DNA of 16,596 nt from Bacillota bacterium. Lineage in GTDB: Bacteria > Bacillota > Bacilli > Alicyclobacillales > SLC66. Positions within the stretch are counted from its first letter, which is position 1, and every line of letters begins with the position of its first letter. Under the pieces are notes generated by a model. The model did no database searches, was not told the origin of the DNA, and worked only from the letters and a program-made list of their open reading frames with translations. Shown here one piece after another: positions 7,457 to 14,374 of the stretch. Location of the stretch: NCBI GenBank assembly GCA_021846145.1, contig JAJZCJ010000041.1, forward strand, positions 1 through 16,596, read 5' to 3'. The position numbers and the translations under genes were made by a program.

Positions 7457-8503
7457 TCAAGCTCCATTGCCGCCGGTTAACTTCTGATATGCTGTTGAGT
7501 TGGTGTTCATGGTATAGGTGTAAAGCAGGTGCTGGATTTCCGGATCATCATTAGTCGAGAGTTGGCCATTAAGCCCAATATAAAATACCTGCGGATCCGT
7601 CCCCATCTCCGGCTTGCGAACCTGGACTGGGAACTTGCCAACAAGTTGGGAAACTTCACTCATCGGATCATTCAGATCCCCGAAGATCCTTGCCCTTCCC
7701 ACGCATGATGTGACACAGGCAGGAAGCAATCCTTGATCAATCCGTTCCACGCAGAAAGTGCACTTATCCGCCGTTTGGGAAATGGGGTTAATATACCTGG
7801 CGTCATAAGGACAGGCATTGACACACGTTCCGCACCCGATACACAGTCGTGGATCCACAAGAACCGGCCCATCCTGACGTTTGAATGTCGCCTTGACCGG
7901 GCATACTGACACACAGGGTGGATCATCACAATGGTTACATAATTTAGGAATATTTAATACTTTGACATTTTGTTCATAATTCCCATTTGCGGTGACCGTA
8001 TCACCTGACGATGTCGGGGTGGTACTCCCAATTTGCGAAACATCGACATAGGTGCGATAGTAACCTACCGGAATATTATTCTCACTCTTGCAGGCCACTG
8101 TGCAGGACTGGCAACCTACACACTTGCGAAGATCGACCACCATCACCCAATGGTGTTTGGGATGCGTTTGGTCAATCTGAGAAAAACTGTCATGAAATAT
8201 GGGCAGGTTATTGGGATTCAGGATGTGATCATAGTTATTCCAACCATCGTTGACATTGAGTACAGGATCCTCCCACCCCTCCCAATTTGCCGCTGCGCCG
8301 TCGGCCGGAGTTTGGGTGACGGTATCTGCAAGGGCTTTCGCCACACCGAGAGGCCCGCCGATCATCGAGACAAGTCCCGCCGCGCCGCCAACCTTCATGG
8401 CCTTTTTTAAAAAGTCACGTCTTGTGGAATAGAACGGTTTTTCAGTTTCATCCCGATCCTGGTTGTCGTTATCCAAGTTCAAGTCCACCTCCATTGAAAT
8501 CAA
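7457..8503 (-). CDS. Tat-exported four-[4Fe-4S] ferredoxin subunit (TtrB/SrdB/DmsB-like)
   Basis: The protein is 348 residues with a Tat motif STRRDFLKK near residues 26-34 and a hydrophobic h-region after it. Sixteen cysteines form four ferredoxin-type motifs: C128/131/134/138 (CVGCQSCTVAC), C189/192/197/201 (CNHCDDPPCVSVC), C221/224/227/231 (CIGCGTCVNAC) and C248/251/263/267 (CTFCVERIDQGLLPACVTSC). This is the complete set for four [4Fe-4S] clusters, the electron wire between the NrfD subunit and the Mo enzyme. An own RR signal is a feature of TtrB-like rather than DmsB-like proteins. The start is uncertain: TTG 8503 has a GGAG that falls in a leader stem, ATG 8494 lacks a well-placed RBS, and GGAGG at 8488-8492 could serve TTG 8482 or 8476. 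It is first gene of the reductase operon. Confidence 0.93.
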   Translation of the reverse strand: MISMEVDLNLDNDNQDRDETEKPFYSTRRDFLKKAMKVGGAAGLVSMIGGPLGVAKALADTVTQTPADGAAANWEGWEDPVLNVNDGWNNYDHILNPNNLPIFHDSFSQIDQTHPKHHWVMVVDLRKCVGCQSCTVACKSENNIPVGYYRTYVDVSQIGSTTPTSSGDTVTANGNYEQNVKVLNIPKLCNHCDDPPCVSVCPVKATFKRQDGPVLVDPRLCIGCGTCVNACPYDARYINPISQTADKCTFCVERIDQGLLPACVTSCVGRARIFGDLNDPMSEVSQLVGKFPVQVRKPEMGTDPQVFYIGLNGQLSTNDDPEIQHLLYTYTMNTNSTAYQKLTGGNGA

Positions 8504-8511
8504 GCTGATTC

Positions 8512-8625
8512 ATCTCCAGAGACACTCGTACACTCGCAGTCAAATTCGCAATTCTTCTAACGGCCATCTCCCTTCTTACGGCTAAAGAATCCCGGTGGGA
8601 CTCAGATAGCTCGGAGACTGGATAT
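8512..8625 (-). ncRNA. Candidate structured 5' leader (riboswitch-like) of the reductase operon
   Basis: On the minus strand a closing stem is possible between 8618-8625 and 8512-8519 (one mismatch). Inside it are nested stems 8613-8617/8567-8571 (5 bp), 8607-8610/8581-8584 (4 bp) and 8597-8603/8587-8593 (7 bp, 3-base loop). The outer stem's right arm includes the GGAG that would serve the TTG start at 8503, so folding could block translation. I do not recognise a known riboswitch class. Pairings were found by eye and are not energy-tested. Confidence 0.4.
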
Positions 8626-8647
8626 GCATGACTAAGCCTAGTTTCAT

Positions 8648-8663
8648 AGTGACATAGTTCACC
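8648..8663. promoter_or_regulatory. Crp/Fnr-type palindrome, copy A
   Basis: The plus strand reads AGTGA-CATAGT-TCACC, so half-sites GTGA/TCAC are spaced by 6 as in Crp/Fnr-family operators; Bacillus Fnr sites follow TGTGA-N6-TCACA. It lies about 150 bases before the Fe-S gene and ahead of the structured leader. A weak -10-like CATATC sits at the distance expected for a class II activator site. It could give oxygen or redox control of the reductase operon. Confidence 0.45.
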
Positions 8664-8711
8664 ACTCGATCAAATCGGGTAAACCTGCATACTTCGTCAG
8701 GAAAAACTACA

Positions 8712-8750
8712 GAAAAAAAATAACCGTGTCAGGAAAATTCCTACACGGTT
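8712..8750 (-). terminator. Intrinsic terminator downstream of moeA (copy A)
   Basis: The minus-strand hairpin spans 8722-8750: outer stem ACCGTGT/ACACGGT, inner AGGAA/TTCCT and one bulged G. An eight-base U-run (8713-8720) follows. It is a duplicate of the terminator that ends the response regulator gene and now also ends the moeA transcript. Confidence 0.8.
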
Positions 8751-8796
8751 TCATCTTGAGTCACTCTACACAGAGATCACCAGTATAAATGCAAAT

Positions 8797-10029
8797 TCAA
8801 ATGGAGAGTAACTCAACCTGCACATAACTTCCTTCTTGAATGTCCTCCTCCGGCTTGATCCTGGCCAGCGCATTTGCGTTTGCAAAGCGTGTTAACGAAC
8901 CAACGGATTGTTCACCCCCGACATCAATCCACCATTCGTGATCCTGCAAAAACAGTCTCCCACTCAAGAATCTTATATGCTTTACCTTCTTTTTGTTGGG
9001 CACCCGGTAAAGGCGAGCCGGAAAAGCCCGAATTTCTTGTTCAGTCTTCCCCATCAAATAGTGAAGCGCTGGCATCAGCAGTACGTGAGCATTAATGAAC
9101 GCTGCAGATGGGTTGCCCGACAGGGCAAAGACCAATTTCCCTTCATAGGTTCCAACATAGGCAGGGGTACCTGGCCTCATATAGACGCCCCAGAACAGGC
9201 GATTCACACCCAGTTCCTCTAAAAGGCCGGGTATTAGGTCAAAATCCCCCACGGAAACTCCACCAGTCGTAACGATGACGTCATAAGCGTACAGTGCGTA
9301 GGCCAATTCTTTTCTAATGATCTCAGGTTCATCCTTGAGTACTTTGCCTGGATAAGGCATTGCACCGACTGATCGTACCAATGCGGACAGCATCGGTGTG
9401 TTGCTGTTATAGACCTGACCATCCTGAAGTTGATCATTTAAGTCCACCACTTCTGTACCTGTTGAATAAATCCCTATCTTTGGAGGACTCAAGACCGGCA
9501 CTTCACTGATCCCCTGCGTGGCAAGCAACGCGATCTCTTTAGGGCCAATCTGCGTTCCTGCCCGCAACAACCGTTGCCCCGTCCGTATATCCTGTCCTTT
9601 ACGCTGTATGGCTTCACCTATCGACACCGTACGGAGTATCTTCACCCTTTTAATTTCCCCGTCATCCGTGAGCTCTGTAAATTCGAACTGCACCAGCGTG
9701 TCCGCATCTTCGGCAATTGGCGCCCCTGTCATCGTTCGAAAAGCCTCACCTCGTACCAATTTCCTGGTTGGAATAAAACCAGCCGGTACACGCTCCACCA
9801 CATTCAGCAACGCTGGATGTTCCACGGTAGCAACACAAATGTCTTCATAGTTCACGGCATATCCGTCAAGCATTGCCCGATCAAACGCAGGCACGTCATA
9901 AACTGCTTTAACATCTTCAGCAAGTGTTTTCCCAAAAGCGTTAAAGAGATCTGACACTTCAGTTTTCTTGTATTGGCAATTGAGGAAAATCCTTGCCAAC
10001 GCCTCATCGATAGAAATAAGCACTTCCAT
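8797..10029 (-). CDS. moeA: Molybdopterin molybdenumtransferase MoeA
   Basis: This 410-residue protein inserts molybdate into adenylylated molybdopterin, the last common step of Mo cofactor synthesis. It shows the MoeA domains in order: N-terminal ISIDEALARIF and PAFDRAMLDGYAV, the MTGAPIAEDADTLVQFE β-segment (about 110-125), a MoCF/MogA-like domain with GIYSTGTEVV, TTGGVSVGDFD and the SGNPSAAF loop, then a β-barrel C-terminus ending GSYVQVELLSI. The ATG at 10027-10029 has GAGGGG 9 bases upstream; an earlier ATG at 10056 lacks an RBS. The gene sits alone between two regulatory direct repeats, with its own Crp/Fnr-type box and terminator. A degraded copy of its 3' end lies beside moaA at 15387. 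Placing it here would supply cofactor together with the reductase. Confidence 0.95.
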   Translation of the reverse strand: MEVLISIDEALARIFLNCQYKKTEVSDLFNAFGKTLAEDVKAVYDVPAFDRAMLDGYAVNYEDICVATVEHPALLNVVERVPAGFIPTRKLVRGEAFRTMTGAPIAEDADTLVQFEFTELTDDGEIKRVKILRTVSIGEAIQRKGQDIRTGQRLLRAGTQIGPKEIALLATQGISEVPVLSPPKIGIYSTGTEVVDLNDQLQDGQVYNSNTPMLSALVRSVGAMPYPGKVLKDEPEIIRKELAYALYAYDVIVTTGGVSVGDFDLIPGLLEELGVNRLFWGVYMRPGTPAYVGTYEGKLVFALSGNPSAAFINAHVLLMPALHYLMGKTEQEIRAFPARLYRVPNKKKVKHIRFLSGRLFLQDHEWWIDVGGEQSVGSLTRFANANALARIKPEEDIQEGSYVQVELLSI

Positions 10030-10078
10030 AATGAAAATCCCCTCGTATAATTTCATCTTTTAATAAGCCTGTTTTCAT

Positions 10079-10094
10079 TGTGACATAGTTCACC
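10079..10094. promoter_or_regulatory. Crp/Fnr-type palindrome, copy B, upstream of moeA
   Basis: The plus strand reads TGTGA-CATAGT-TCACC, one step closer to the TGTGA-N6-TCACA consensus than copy A. It is about 50 bases before the moeA start. The core is unchanged from copy A although flanking bases differ, which fits retained function, but the copies may simply be young. Confidence 0.45.
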
Positions 10095-10141
10095 GCTCGA
10101 TCGAATCGGGTAAATCTGCATACTTCGTCAGGAAAAACTAC

Positions 10142-10178
10142 AAAAAATTAACCGTGTCAGGAAAATCCCTACACGGTT
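10142..10178 (-). terminator. Intrinsic terminator of the sensor-regulator operon (copy B)
   Basis: The hairpin at 10150-10178 (AACCGTGT/ACACGGTT with inner AGG/CCT) is followed on the minus strand by TAATTTTTT-like sequence. The regulator's stop codon lies within the ascending stem, so translation ends inside the terminator. Confidence 0.75.
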
Positions 10179-10837
10179 TCATCGGAAATCATATTGTATT
10201 TCAGTGCGTACCGAACCAGATCAGAGCGCTTGTGTACACCCAGTTTCTCCATGATTCTTGCCTTGTGCGTTTCTACCGTTTTTATGCTAACAAACAACTT
10301 TTCCGCAATTTCTTTTTGCGTATAACCAAAAGAAATCAATCGTAACACTTCTTTTTCCCTGCCACTTAACAAGTTATCCCGATCTTCCTTGTCATTCTCA
10401 ATACTAGGCTTACTATTGTTTTCCGGCTTAAAAAGTTTAGGTACCAACGTGGGGTAAATGTAGGATTCACCATCTAAAATCGTTTGTAATGCCGTTATCA
10501 ATTCAGTATCTGCCGCTTTTTTTATGATGTAGCCGGATACTCCGGCCGCTAAACTCCCCTTGAGATATTCCTCATCGGTATACACCGTCATCATGAGAAT
10601 TTTTATTTCCGGCAGTTGTTCTTTGATTTGCTTAGCCGCGGTTATGCCATCAATGCCAGGCATATTGATGTCCAGAATGATCACATCCGGCTTTTCCTGA
10701 AGGGCTTTGCGGACGGCTTCATCCCCTGAACTTGCTTCGCCGACCACGATAAATTGTGGATGCATGCGCAACACCCCAAGCAGTCCATACCGGATCATCG
10801 GATGATCATCTGCGATTACAATTTTAATATTATTCAT
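10169..10837 (-). CDS. NarL/FixJ-family response regulator
   Basis: This 222-residue DNA-binding regulator is the partner of the adjacent kinase. The receiver domain (about 1-120) has the acidic pair D10/D11, phospho-acceptor D56 in VIILDINMPG and a K in GYIIKKAAD. The LuxR-type helix-turn-helix at about 155-215 reads LSGREKEVLRLISFGYTQKE and continues with the typical VSIKTVETHKARIMEKLGV. It is nearest in layout to NarL, NreC, DegU and TtrR. Its start overlaps the kinase stop by 8 bases, so the two are translationally coupled. It lies just upstream of moeA and the reductase operon, so activation of those promoters in response to the electron acceptor is likely, by analogy with TtrSR. Confidence 0.93.
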   Translation of the reverse strand: MNNIKIVIADDHPMIRYGLLGVLRMHPQFIVVGEASSGDEAVRKALQEKPDVIILDINMPGIDGITAAKQIKEQLPEIKILMMTVYTDEEYLKGSLAAGVSGYIIKKAADTELITALQTILDGESYIYPTLVPKLFKPENNSKPSIENDKEDRDNLLSGREKEVLRLISFGYTQKEIAEKLFVSIKTVETHKARIMEKLGVHKRSDLVRYALKYNMISDETV

Positions 10838-12713
10838 TGGGATAATCCTCCTTTATTTCTAACGGTATTCTTACAAATATTGCCGTGCCTTTGCCAACCT
10901 CAGACTCAATGACAAATGTCCCGCCAAGTAACGAAACTCTTTCTTGCATTCCCAAAATACCCAAATTCCCTTTATCAGGTTCTTTATTCAATAATTGTTG
11001 AACATCAAAGCCAATTCCGTCATCTTCAATAATCATAAAAAGTTGGGATTGTTTCCGCTCAACAATCACGCTGATGTTTTTGGCTCGTGCATAACGGACC
11101 ACATTCGTTAATGCCTCTTGGGCGATTCGATAAATACTGATTTCGATTTCCGATTTTAAACGCGGATCTTCATCGCTGGTAAAATATAAATCAACATCAA
11201 GAGAATATTTGTTTTTATATTCGTCAATATAACGTTGCAAAGCTACTTTTAACCCGAACGTATCCAATACACTTGGGCGCAATTGCCAGGCCATTTCATG
11301 CACTTCACGCAGAGTCTGTTGCATCAAATCACGCAAGTGCTGAATTTCTCTTTGTCTTTCATATTCATTACGTTTTTCTTCCAATAAATGTAATCCAATA
11401 AGAATCGATGTCAGGGATTGGCTTGTTTCATCGTGCAATTCGCGGGCTATTCGTCTCCGCTCATCTTCTTGCGCTATTATGATCTTGTCTAAAAGTTGAA
11501 CTCTTATTTTTTCTTTTTTCATCACTTCGATCCAAAGGCGCAAATTTTGGATGGATATAGCCAATTGATTCGTCAAGGATTCAATCACTTTTAATGATTG
11601 TTGATCCAATTTCTGATCCAAACAAATTTGGAACCGACCAATTATTTGCTCACCAAGCTTAATGACAAAAGAATAATTTGTATTTCCCTCGATCACACAG
11701 TTGCATGGTAATTGACCTTCTTTATATTGGCACTCCGTTTTTTTATTGATAAAATACAAAAACTCTTCTGCCCCTTCGTCTAAAAACTGGATTTGAATGA
11801 CAGAAGCATTTAGTTGTAATTCTTTTACCAGTTTTCTGAGAAACCGCCGAATCATCTGACGCATGGATTCAAGCGACTGCACTTGCCCTGTTAAATCATT
11901 CAGCAATAACAACTCGCGATTTCGAAGCAGGATTTTTTTATTATACACATCCCGTTCCGCATTTGTTTTTTGCAAGTGATCCAACATATAGTTAAAAGCG
12001 GAGGCAAGATTTCCTATCTCATCATTCGCATAGGTTCCCATTCGCACTGTCAAATTTCCACGTGTGACCTCTTTTGTAAGACTCACCAATTGCTTAATCG
12101 GTGTCGTTAAAAATTTGGTTAAAATTAATGCGACCAAAACCGAAAACAAAAATACAATAAAGATCACCAGTAAAAATTGTTTTGTAATCGTTGCTAATGA
12201 ATAGTTTAGGGAATCCTCTCCCAAACCTATGCGGACTGTGCCTCCAATCCCCTTAACGATAGGAACCGCCACATCATGTATTCGGCCAATGTCCGTATTA
12301 ATTATTTGTAAATGCATGGAGTCATCTGATGAAACAGAATTTACACGAATTAAATCCTCGCTCACACTACCTGTACGAAATGACTGCACAATAACATGAT
12401 TTTTTTCATCAAGTATAAATGCATAATCTAAATCCGGATTGTTTTTCATCGTGTTTGAGACAAGTTCTTGCAATAAATAGATATCGTTTGTAAGAAACAA
12501 GTCCACACTTCTTGCCGCTACATCTTCACCAATCGCTTCTGCCCGGGCATTAAGTTGGGTTGACAACGTAGCTTGAACCGACAAGCGGATCTCAATGATT
12601 CCCGCAATTCCAATGATTGATATCAGTGTAAAAACCAGCCCCAATATTTTTTGTTGTATGGAAATGCTTAACAACAAAGAAACCGCAATATCTTTCCATC
12701 GCTTCATTCTCAT
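10830..12713 (-). CDS. Membrane histidine kinase, NarX/NreB-like, with HAMP and GAF-like domains
   Basis: The 627-residue sensor has TM1 at about 20-42, an extracytoplasmic Cache-like region 43-175 (FILDEKNHVIVQSFRTGS), TM2 at about 178-201, HAMP 200-252 (TTPIKQLVSLTKEVTRGNLT) and a GAF-like domain at about 265-395. A HisKA_3 core has H427 in RRRIARELHDETSQSL, and an HATPase_c follows with N537 (EALTNVV) and DDGIGFD. The GAF-like part contains C328-x8-C337-x-C339, a possible redox or metal site. The start overlaps the lipoprotein stop as ATGA, and the end overlaps the regulator, so the three genes form one translational unit. The stimulus is probably the respiratory substrate seen with or through the PhnD-like lipoprotein, as Salmonella TtrS carries a PhnD-like sensor domain; that is analogy only. 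Confidence 0.92.
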   Translation of the reverse strand: MRMKRWKDIAVSLLLSISIQQKILGLVFTLISIIGIAGIIEIRLSVQATLSTQLNARAEAIGEDVAARSVDLFLTNDIYLLQELVSNTMKNNPDLDYAFILDEKNHVIVQSFRTGSVSEDLIRVNSVSSDDSMHLQIINTDIGRIHDVAVPIVKGIGGTVRIGLGEDSLNYSLATITKQFLLVIFIVFLFSVLVALILTKFLTTPIKQLVSLTKEVTRGNLTVRMGTYANDEIGNLASAFNYMLDHLQKTNAERDVYNKKILLRNRELLLLNDLTGQVQSLESMRQMIRRFLRKLVKELQLNASVIQIQFLDEGAEEFLYFINKKTECQYKEGQLPCNCVIEGNTNYSFVIKLGEQIIGRFQICLDQKLDQQSLKVIESLTNQLAISIQNLRLWIEVMKKEKIRVQLLDKIIIAQEDERRRIARELHDETSQSLTSILIGLHLLEEKRNEYERQREIQHLRDLMQQTLREVHEMAWQLRPSVLDTFGLKVALQRYIDEYKNKYSLDVDLYFTSDEDPRLKSEIEISIYRIAQEALTNVVRYARAKNISVIVERKQSQLFMIIEDDGIGFDVQQLLNKEPDKGNLGILGMQERVSLLGGTFVIESEVGKGTAIFVRIPLEIKEDYPNE

Positions 12714-13630
12714 TGCTTTTCATCAATTTCTTGATTCATTTTGGCAATTTCAACATAATACTCCGGGTGAAAGACAATGAAACGCTCCACATCCATCTTT
12801 TTCAAAACTCCCCTGCCTGTTGGATCGGAACCCATTTGCCATAGAATTTGTTCCACCTCGTTAACCAATATCTTTGGAGCTTTTGCAGAAGCAACAACAG
12901 GAGGGGTTCCTACCCAACTACTTTTAGCGATCACTTGCATCTGGTTAAGCGCCGGATTTTGCGTTACCTGCATTTGCTGATAGACAAGACTGTCGACGGC
13001 AGCGCCATCCACGATACCTTTCATCACAGCTTTTACCGAATAGTCGTGACTATAAGTAAAATAGCTCCGGGAGAAAAAATGATCGACGGAATATCCCTGA
13101 CTTTTCACCATGTATTGAACTGCAAGCCGGCCCGAAAAAGAATTTGGATCCGAATAGGCAAATGTTTTTCCTCGCAAGTCTTTCAAAGAATGTATGCCAC
13201 TATCCTTGCGAACAATAATATAAGATCGATACAAATCCTTCCCACCCACTTCAGGTGCAGCTATCCCGTACAAATACCTCCCTTGGGCACCGAGAACATA
13301 TTCCAACGAACAAATCAAGCCAATTTCCGCCTTACCTTCTTTTAGAAGTTGGTTTGTTTCAGCGTATGTCTGTGTTTCAATCAAATGGACAGGTCTATGC
13401 AGTTTTTCTTGTAGATAGTTGATAAAATCATCATAACTATAGCGTGTTTCCAGTGGGGATATCACAGGTGCAATGGCGACATTCACCGTTCCAGAAGTGT
13501 TCGCATTTATTTCAGGTTCATAGGATTGATTTTTTGTCAGAGAGATATACGGGTAACTATTATTTGTTCCACATGCGGTGAGAGTTAAGAGCAGCAGAAC
13601 ACAGAGGCCAGTAAAAATTTTCAGCTTCAT
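12710..13630 (-). CDS. PhnD-like substrate-binding lipoprotein, probable co-sensor
   Basis: The protein is 306 residues from the ATG at 13628-13630; a GTG 12 bases earlier (13642) is also open. It has a lipoprotein signal MKLKIFTGLCVLLLLTLTAC with a lipobox LTAC. The mature part matches the phosphate/phosphonate periplasmic-binding (PhnD, type 2 fold) family: VAIAPVISPLETRYSYDDFI, LLKEGKAEIGLICSLEYV, LRGKTFAYSDPNSFSGRL and VDSLVYQQM are typical. No ABC permease or ATPase is nearby. Instead it overlaps the kinase start by ATGA, so it is probably a ligand-binding partner of the sensor, like TorT or the PhnD-like domain of TtrS, tethered outside the membrane. A TATAAT lies just upstream. Ligand unknown; a simple transport role cannot be excluded. 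Confidence 0.88.
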   Translation of the reverse strand: MKLKIFTGLCVLLLLTLTACGTNNSYPYISLTKNQSYEPEINANTSGTVNVAIAPVISPLETRYSYDDFINYLQEKLHRPVHLIETQTYAETNQLLKEGKAEIGLICSLEYVLGAQGRYLYGIAAPEVGGKDLYRSYIIVRKDSGIHSLKDLRGKTFAYSDPNSFSGRLAVQYMVKSQGYSVDHFFSRSYFTYSHDYSVKAVMKGIVDGAAVDSLVYQQMQVTQNPALNQMQVIAKSSWVGTPPVVASAKAPKILVNEVEQILWQMGSDPTGRGVLKKMDVERFIVFHPEYYVEIAKMNQEIDEKQ

Positions 13631-13655
13631 AAAGCCACTCACGCTTTCTTAATAA

Positions 13656-13661
13656 ATTATA
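13656..13661 (-). promoter_or_regulatory. Possible -10 box of the sensor operon
   Basis: A perfect TATAAT occurs on the minus strand, about 25 bases before the ATG at 13630. No good -35 box stands 16-18 bases upstream, so the promoter is either weak or activator-dependent. A start site near 13649 would leave only about 19 bases of leader before that ATG, in favour of the ATG over the GTG at 13642. Confidence 0.4.
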
Positions 13662-13973
13662 AAAATATTATCACGGTCTTATAGCAATTAAAAGATACAC
13701 TTGAGCTATTTATGAAGCCTGTTTTTTTTTCGCATCACCACAGCATCATTTAAGACTAGTACTATTGTATTAGCTAATTTAGATCACTAACGTTGCATTA
13801 AATTCTGACACCCTTTGTCAGATGAGGTGTTTTTTTATGACCTCTTTTATTTCAGAGTGTTCTGAACAAATTTTCCTTACCCGAGTCTAACATCTCAGTA
13901 CTCGTATAGCAGGTATCCCATCATCCATTTTTCGGAATATGTGTTTACATCGCAGGATCATACGTTAGATCAT

Positions 13974-14191
13974 TCAGGTGCTTGTTTTCTCCCTGATTTT
14001 CACGAGCACCATATTGGTGATCAGGGCGACCCATCGTTGACTAAATACCGCCCATTGTCCCGTGCCGTAAAATCGTTTGACCACCAGATGTTGCTTGATC
14101 CACTTAAAAAACAATTCGATTTACTGAAGTTGGCAAAATCCATGTCGTTAAGGTATTCTGTAAATGTTGAATTTGTAGTATCCTTGTCCAT
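13974..14191 (-). pseudogene. IS4-family transposase remnant (N-terminus fused to C-terminus)
   Basis: The ATG at 14189-14191 opens MDKDTTNSTFTEYLNDMDF, like the start of IS4-group transposases. After about 20 codons the frame changes and the sequence becomes IELFFKWIKQHLVVKRFYGT and then QRWVALITNMVLVK to a TGA at 13974-13976. That second part is the well-known C-terminal block with the catalytic E and E-x6-K of the DDE domain (normally RWQIELFFKWIKQHL); the upstream W is replaced by a stop. About 300 residues are missing. It is certainly non-functional. Confidence 0.7.
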
Positions 14192-14198
14192 ACAGGAC

Positions 14199-14254
14199 TC
14201 CTTTAGTATAGAGTCGGACAGGGTTACCTGACGCTCTATACTAAAGGATTTTTT
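14199..14254 (+). terminator. Strong hairpin terminator upstream of moaA, part of the IS relic
   Basis: A 15-bp perfect stem pairs 14199-14213 with 14234-14248, with an inner CAGG/CCTG stem in the loop, followed by TTTTTT on the plus strand (14249-14254). It stands just before the transposase start on the opposite strand. In IS elements such a stem limits read-through into transposase; here it would also insulate moaA from plus-strand transcription. Confidence 0.75.
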
Positions 14255-14303
14255 GCATCTACGGAAGGAAAATTGAAACATTTGCTGAATCGCCAAATAG
14301 GAT

Positions 14304-14332
14304 TTGACAAATCCGATTTATCTTCATGCAAT
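14304..14332 (+). promoter_or_regulatory. Candidate sigma-A promoter of moaA
   Basis: A perfect -35 TTGACA (14304-14309) stands 17 bases before TGCAAT (14327-14332, 4 of 6 to TATAAT). A start near 14339 gives a leader of about 35 bases to the ATG at 14375. No Crp/Fnr palindrome is seen here, so moaA may be constitutive, unlike moeA. Confidence 0.55.
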
Positions 14333-14374
14333 GCTAGTGAATTTAGATGCAATTATTGATGAGGCGGTATGTAT

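Larger units (their letters stand above)
8633..8755. repeat. Regulatory direct repeat, copy A (upstream of the reductase operon)
   Basis: About 120 bases match 10064-10183 with few changes. In the minus-strand direction the copy contains the last five codons of the response regulator (GAT GAA ACC GTG TAG), its terminator, and a GTGA-N6-TCAC palindrome. The regulator's coding part does not continue upstream of these codons here, so this copy is a duplicate fragment. Together the two copies bracket moeA. Confidence 0.85.
10064..10183. repeat. Regulatory direct repeat, copy B (upstream of moeA)
   Basis: Matches 8633-8755 over about 120 bases. It includes the true 3' end of the response regulator gene, whose TAG (10169-10171) falls inside the terminator stem, and then the Crp/Fnr-type palindrome before moeA. 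Since the regulator gene is continuous here, copy B holds the original regulator-terminator junction. Confidence 0.85.
13850..14292 (-). mobile_element. Internally deleted IS4-type insertion sequence relic
   Basis: The segment between the sensor operon and moaA holds the two ends of an IS4-family transposase gene fused with most of the middle missing. Imperfect terminal inverted repeats are suggested at about 13850-13880 and 14264-14290: both contain TTCAG and ATTTTCCTT at similar spacing, allowing small gaps. A strong hairpin precedes the transposase start, a feature of several IS4-group elements. The size (about 440 bp) is far below the 1.4-1.6 kb of a complete copy. The exact ends and target duplication are not resolved. 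Confidence 0.5.

Noticed and set aside
8512..8625. Assignment of the leader to the Moco riboswitch
   Set aside because: A CUUUAGCCGU-like stretch recalls part of the E. coli moaA leader, but the stem order does not match what I know of that motif.
13797..13824. Hairpins near 13807-13823 as a terminator for a plus-strand gene
   Set aside because: CTGACA/TGTCAG and ACACC/GGTGT stems with a T-run exist, but no plus-strand gene precedes them and the two folds exclude each other.
14021..14296. A 91-codon minus-strand frame as a real gene
   Set aside because: It is the IS4 transposase N-terminus running out of frame through the C-terminal block and upstream through the hairpin, so it is a relic.
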